This document shows, one piece after another, positions 62,354 through 64,000 of a stretch of DNA of 64,000 bases; the stretch's first letter is position 1, and each line of letters begins with the position of its first letter. This stretch comes from Lewinellaceae bacterium (lineage in GTDB: Bacteria > Bacteroidota > Bacteroidia > Chitinophagales > Saprospiraceae), in the NCBI GenBank assembly GCA_016711435.1, contig JADJSY010000004.1, positions 1-64,000 on the forward strand. Reading direction: 5' to 3'. Below the pieces are notes generated by a model, which saw nothing but the letters and a program-made list of their open reading frames with translations, had not been told where the DNA came from and made no database searches. The position numbers and the translations under genes were made by a program.

Positions 62354-62451
62354 GATAAATTGATTTTTCCAGCTCTAAAAGTAGGATGAACTTTATAGGT
62401 TTGCATCTTCTGAAGCGCTAAAGTTTTCCAGGCTTTTTATCTTTTTATACT

Positions 62452-64000
62452 ATGACCATGCATCTTAAAAATCCGATTTCTGTACTCCTGTTCATTTGTT
62501 GGGCATCTATATTACAAGCCCAAAAGTATATTCCTTTCCCCTACGTTTTCGAAAAAGTAGCGACAGGCGACAGCGCTATGGTTGTCACAGCGCATCCCCT
62601 GGCTACCCAGGTGGGGGTCGATGTGCTGCGCGCAGGAGGAAATGCCATCGACGCTGCGGTGGCTGTACAGTTTGCACTGGCAGTCGTTTATCCGCAGGCG
62701 GGCAATATCGGCGGCGGCGGTTTTTTAATTTACCGCGACAAAAATGGCCGGACAGAAGCCCTGGATTACCGCGAAAAAGCGCCCGTCGCTGCAACGGAAA
62801 GGATGTATTTAGACTCTCTTGGCGAAGTTGTTCCCGATAAAAGCCGCTTTGGCGTATTGGCAGCAGGCGTTCCGGGTACCGTGGACGGCATGTGGGAAGC
62901 GCACCAAAAATACGGTCGCCTTCCCTGGGAAAACCTGGTAGCGCCGGCCATTGAATTGGCTGACAAAGGTTTCCAACTCACCGAAGATGAAGCGAATGAT
63001 CTGAATGCGGAGCGCAACGTTTTTTTGAACAACAGTGCCCTCATCCCGGCATTTGTCAGCCAGCAACCCTGGGAATTTCGCGACTGGTTAATCCAGAAAG
63101 ACCTGGCGAATACGCTTCGAATGATTGCCGAGAAAGGGCGCAACGGTTTTTATACCGCCGGAATCGCAGCCCTGATCGTACGTACCATGGAGCAGAAAAA
63201 AGGATTGATCACTGCCAAAGACCTGGAAAATTACCACAGCGTCTGGCGCAAACCGCTTGAGTTTGAATTTGGCGAATTGCACATTATTACCATGCCGCCG
63301 CCCAGCAGCGGAGGCATAATTTTACAACAGTTGCTCGGCATGGTCGGTCCGTTCAAGATAAAATCCCTTGGTTTTCATACAGCGGAGTCTGTTCACTTGA
63401 TGGCTGAAGCCGAACGCCGCGCCTACGCAGACCGGGCAGAACACATCGGCGATCCGGATTTCTGGAAAGTGCCTGCCAGACAGATTACATCCAGGGTTTA
63501 CCTAAAAAAAAGGATGAAGGATTTTGACAAAAAAATGGCCACTCCCAGTAGCGCCGTTGTGGCTGGAACGGTAAAAGAAAGTGAAGAAACCACGCATTAT
63601 TCTATCGTCGATACGGAAGGAAACGCTGTTTCGGTGACCACTACCCTCAATGACAGTTATGGCAGCCGAACCGTAGTAACCGGCGCAGGTTTTATTTTAA
63701 ACAATGAAATGGACGACTTCAGCGCAAAACCCGGTACACCGAACTTGTATGGCGCGATTGGTGGCAAAGCCAATGCCATTGTTGGCCATAAACGCCCGCT
63801 GAGCAGTATGACGCCGACCATTGTCACCCAAAAAAACCAGGTGTGGATGGTAGTTGGGACACCGGGTGGCACCACCATTCCCACCAGTGTTTTCCAGGTC
63901 ATTCTCAATGTATCCAGTTTTGGGATGTCATTGCCAGAGGCTGTAAAAGCCGGGCGTTTTCACCACCAGTGGCTACCCGATCAAATTGCCGTGGAAGAAA
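62452..64000 (+). CDS. ggt: Gamma-glutamyltranspeptidase, 3' end outside the window
   Basis: ATG 62452 or 62458 (MTMHLKNPISVLLFICWASI) gives a signal peptide ending LQAQ. The large-subunit signatures are VVTAHPLATQVGVDVLRAGG, NAIDAAVAVQFAL and NIGGGGFLIYRD. The autocleavage/nucleophile Thr is at about 379 (SEETTHYSIVDTEGNAVSVT). The small subunit begins there with NDSYGSRTVVTGAGFILNNE, MDDF and RPLSSMTPTIV. It is periplasmic and cleaves glutathione and other gamma-glutamyl compounds. The frame is open to the right edge (about 516 codons seen), so only the last part of the gene is missing. Confidence 0.94.
   Translation, partial: MTMHLKNPISVLLFICWASILQAQKYIPFPYVFEKVATGDSAMVVTAHPLATQVGVDVLRAGGNAIDAAVAVQFALAVVYPQAGNIGGGGFLIYRDKNGRTEALDYREKAPVAATERMYLDSLGEVVPDKSRFGVLAAGVPGTVDGMWEAHQKYGRLPWENLVAPAIELADKGFQLTEDEANDLNAERNVFLNNSALIPAFVSQQPWEFRDWLIQKDLANTLRMIAEKGRNGFYTAGIAALIVRTMEQKKGLITAKDLENYHSVWRKPLEFEFGELHIITMPPPSSGGIILQQLLGMVGPFKIKSLGFHTAESVHLMAEAERRAYADRAEHIGDPDFWKVPARQITSRVYLKKRMKDFDKKMATPSSAVVAGTVKESEETTHYSIVDTEGNAVSVTTTLNDSYGSRTVVTGAGFILNNEMDDFSAKPGTPNLYGAIGGKANAIVGHKRPLSSMTPTIVTQKNQVWMVVGTPGGTTIPTSVFQVILNVSSFGMSLPEAVKAGRFHHQWLPDQIAVEE

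Noticed and set aside
1..64000. tRNA, rRNA or complete insertion sequences
   Set aside because: No cloverleaf, rRNA core sequence or transposase-like protein was recognised; only the tmRNA 3'-end fragment and the MITE-like unit were seen.

Overview
The window comes from a Bacteroidota chromosome, most likely a Saprospiraceae/Haliscomenobacter-type member. The evidence is a SusC/SusD pair, type IX secretion C-terminal signals, the gliding protein GldC, TAnnTTTG promoter boxes, weak ribosome binding sites and moderate GC. There are no rRNA or tRNA genes and no complete insertion sequence.

Layout. Positions 1-2264 look like the right end of an integrated island. They hold a decayed type ISP restriction-modification gene, small accessory genes, and a copy of a tmRNA 3' end with an inverted repeat as a probable att site. 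A gene at 2827 has a different body from the gene at 1312 but shares its promoter/leader and first residues. Next come OsmC, a NagB/PIG-L amino-sugar gene under a divergent LacI repressor with two operators, TerC, a giant secreted subtilase and UspA. The agmatine-to-putrescine genes aguB and aguA flank a second LacI regulator. The region 19-36 kb is an outer-membrane nutrient locus: SusC/SusD, two giant FG-GAP/ASPIC-UnbV lipoproteins, an S9 peptidase and T9SS/DUF2911 proteins. A RecB/AddB-like nuclease, GldC, an amidase and DinB follow.

The region 41.3-53.0 kb is a complete L-arabinose locus on the minus strand. It contains secreted GH51, araA, araB, a second GH51, araD, a sodium/sugar symporter and a mutarotase. 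A Nudix-type AraR sits upstream, with palindromic operators at its own promoter and at the operon promoter. The region 53.4-61.5 kb joins a TonB receptor, a MORN lipoprotein and two vanadium-haloperoxidase-family lipoproteins around a two-component system. An identical-architecture TTAAAA-N5-TTAAAA direct repeat occurs in two of its promoter regions. A solitary effector-associated-domain protein and a gamma-glutamyltransferase (cut by the window edge) end the window.

Two window-wide patterns matter. First, intergenic gaps are filled with long palindromes built from iterated 7-9 nt words. At four convergent gene pairs these run from one stop codon to the other. Second, more than ten genes are broken by single missing bases, mostly in A/T homopolymers, and three by in-frame stops, while their neighbours are intact. 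Restoring one base gives full-length family members, so most breaks are probably consensus errors. Coordinates below give the restored genes.
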